Below are positions 63,952 through 64,000 of a stretch of 64,000 bases of DNA, in pieces. The notes beneath the pieces were generated by a model. That model was given only the letters and a program-made list of their open reading frames with translations. It did no database searches and had not been told where the DNA came from. The stretch comes from Solibacillus sp. FSL K6-1523 (GTDB lineage Bacteria; Bacillota; Bacilli; Bacillales_A; Planococcaceae), in assembly GCF_038005225.1 (NCBI RefSeq), contig NZ_JBBOSU010000001.1, forward strand, positions 484,001-548,000, given 5' to 3'. The position numbers and the translations under genes were made by a program. The stretch's first letter is position 1, and each line of letters begins with the position of its first letter.

Positions 63952-63980
63952 TTGACTGAATGCTCATTCATAACTAAAAT
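63952..63980 (+). promoter_or_regulatory. Promoter with palindromic operator at the right edge
   Basis: TTGACT (63952-63957) and TAAAAT (63975-63980) are 17 bp apart. The perfect palindrome TGAATGCTCATTCA (63957-63970) lies between them. It resembles the TGAATGA…TCATTCA half-sites of FadR-type TetR repressors of fatty-acid degradation in Bacillales. The controlled gene lies outside the window. Confidence 0.55.
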
Positions 63981-64000
63981 GAAAATATAGTTTAATTGAA

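Overview
The window is AT-rich Firmicute chromosome and most resembles the Planococcaceae (Lysinibacillus/Solibacillus-like, a relative of Bacillus). The evidence is strong AGGAGG ribosome sites with many TTG/GTG starts, endospore genes (gerQ, rsfA), bacillithiol synthesis (bshB2), coproheme-type haem synthesis (hemQ), an S-layer (SLH) protein, and gene order that follows Bacillus subtilis for long stretches (ung-ywdI-ywdK, gerQ-hemQ-lipL-rsfA-ywfO, ywhB-ywhD-pbpG-speB, ywiB-argS). No tRNA, rRNA, insertion sequence, prophage or CRISPR array was seen. The genus is an inference; no search was run.

Layout: 1-5 kb holds a partial acetyltransferase, a zinc alcohol dehydrogenase divergent from a TetR regulator, an EAL phosphodiesterase, an HExxH protein and ybaK. 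5-16 kb has kbl and tdh (threonine to glycine), mtnE and mtnU (methionine salvage) and, between the last two, a 1,492-residue S-layer-anchored beta-helix protein with a large internal duplication. 16-22 kb is a tryptophan operon on the minus strand (trpE'-D-C-F-B-A plus a small membrane protein) behind a T-box leader with a UGG specifier. Its first gene is an in-frame, deletion-ridden TrpE that has lost the catalytic motifs but keeps the tryptophan-binding LLES motif. 22-29 kb has a large secreted repeat protein, queT behind a preQ1-I riboswitch, and a TrpXYZ-type ABC transporter. 29-36 kb holds ilvA, an SRPBCC protein, a YjiH-type membrane protein, bshB2-yojF, pdxK and the ung cluster. 36-53 kb is mostly conserved housekeeping and sporulation genes. 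53-58 kb is an acyl-CoA-dehydrogenase-like flavoprotein with a polar amino-acid (cystine-type) ABC transporter. 59-64 kb is a cobalamin-riboswitch operon (btuF, btuC, a btuD-cbiZ fusion, then a PduO-type adenosyltransferase).

The least explained content lies between genes. Four arrays of degenerate repeats (8.3, 14.2, 15.8 and 63.2 kb) keep an exact 21-bp period, with one 19-bp step. Three of them share a TGGC(T/G)A core. Two full copies of a ~130-bp three-hairpin element (14.35 and 43.15 kb) show a compensating base-pair change in the first stem, and a shortened relic sits at 4.39 kb. Two further nested inverted-repeat structures lie near 45.2 and 46.6 kb.

Functionally the region links amino-acid catabolism (kbl/tdh, ilvA, mtnE/mtnU), tryptophan biosynthesis and uptake, queuosine-precursor and cobalamin acquisition, and cell-surface and sporulation functions. 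Starts were chosen by ribosome-site spacing, so several differ from the longest open frame.
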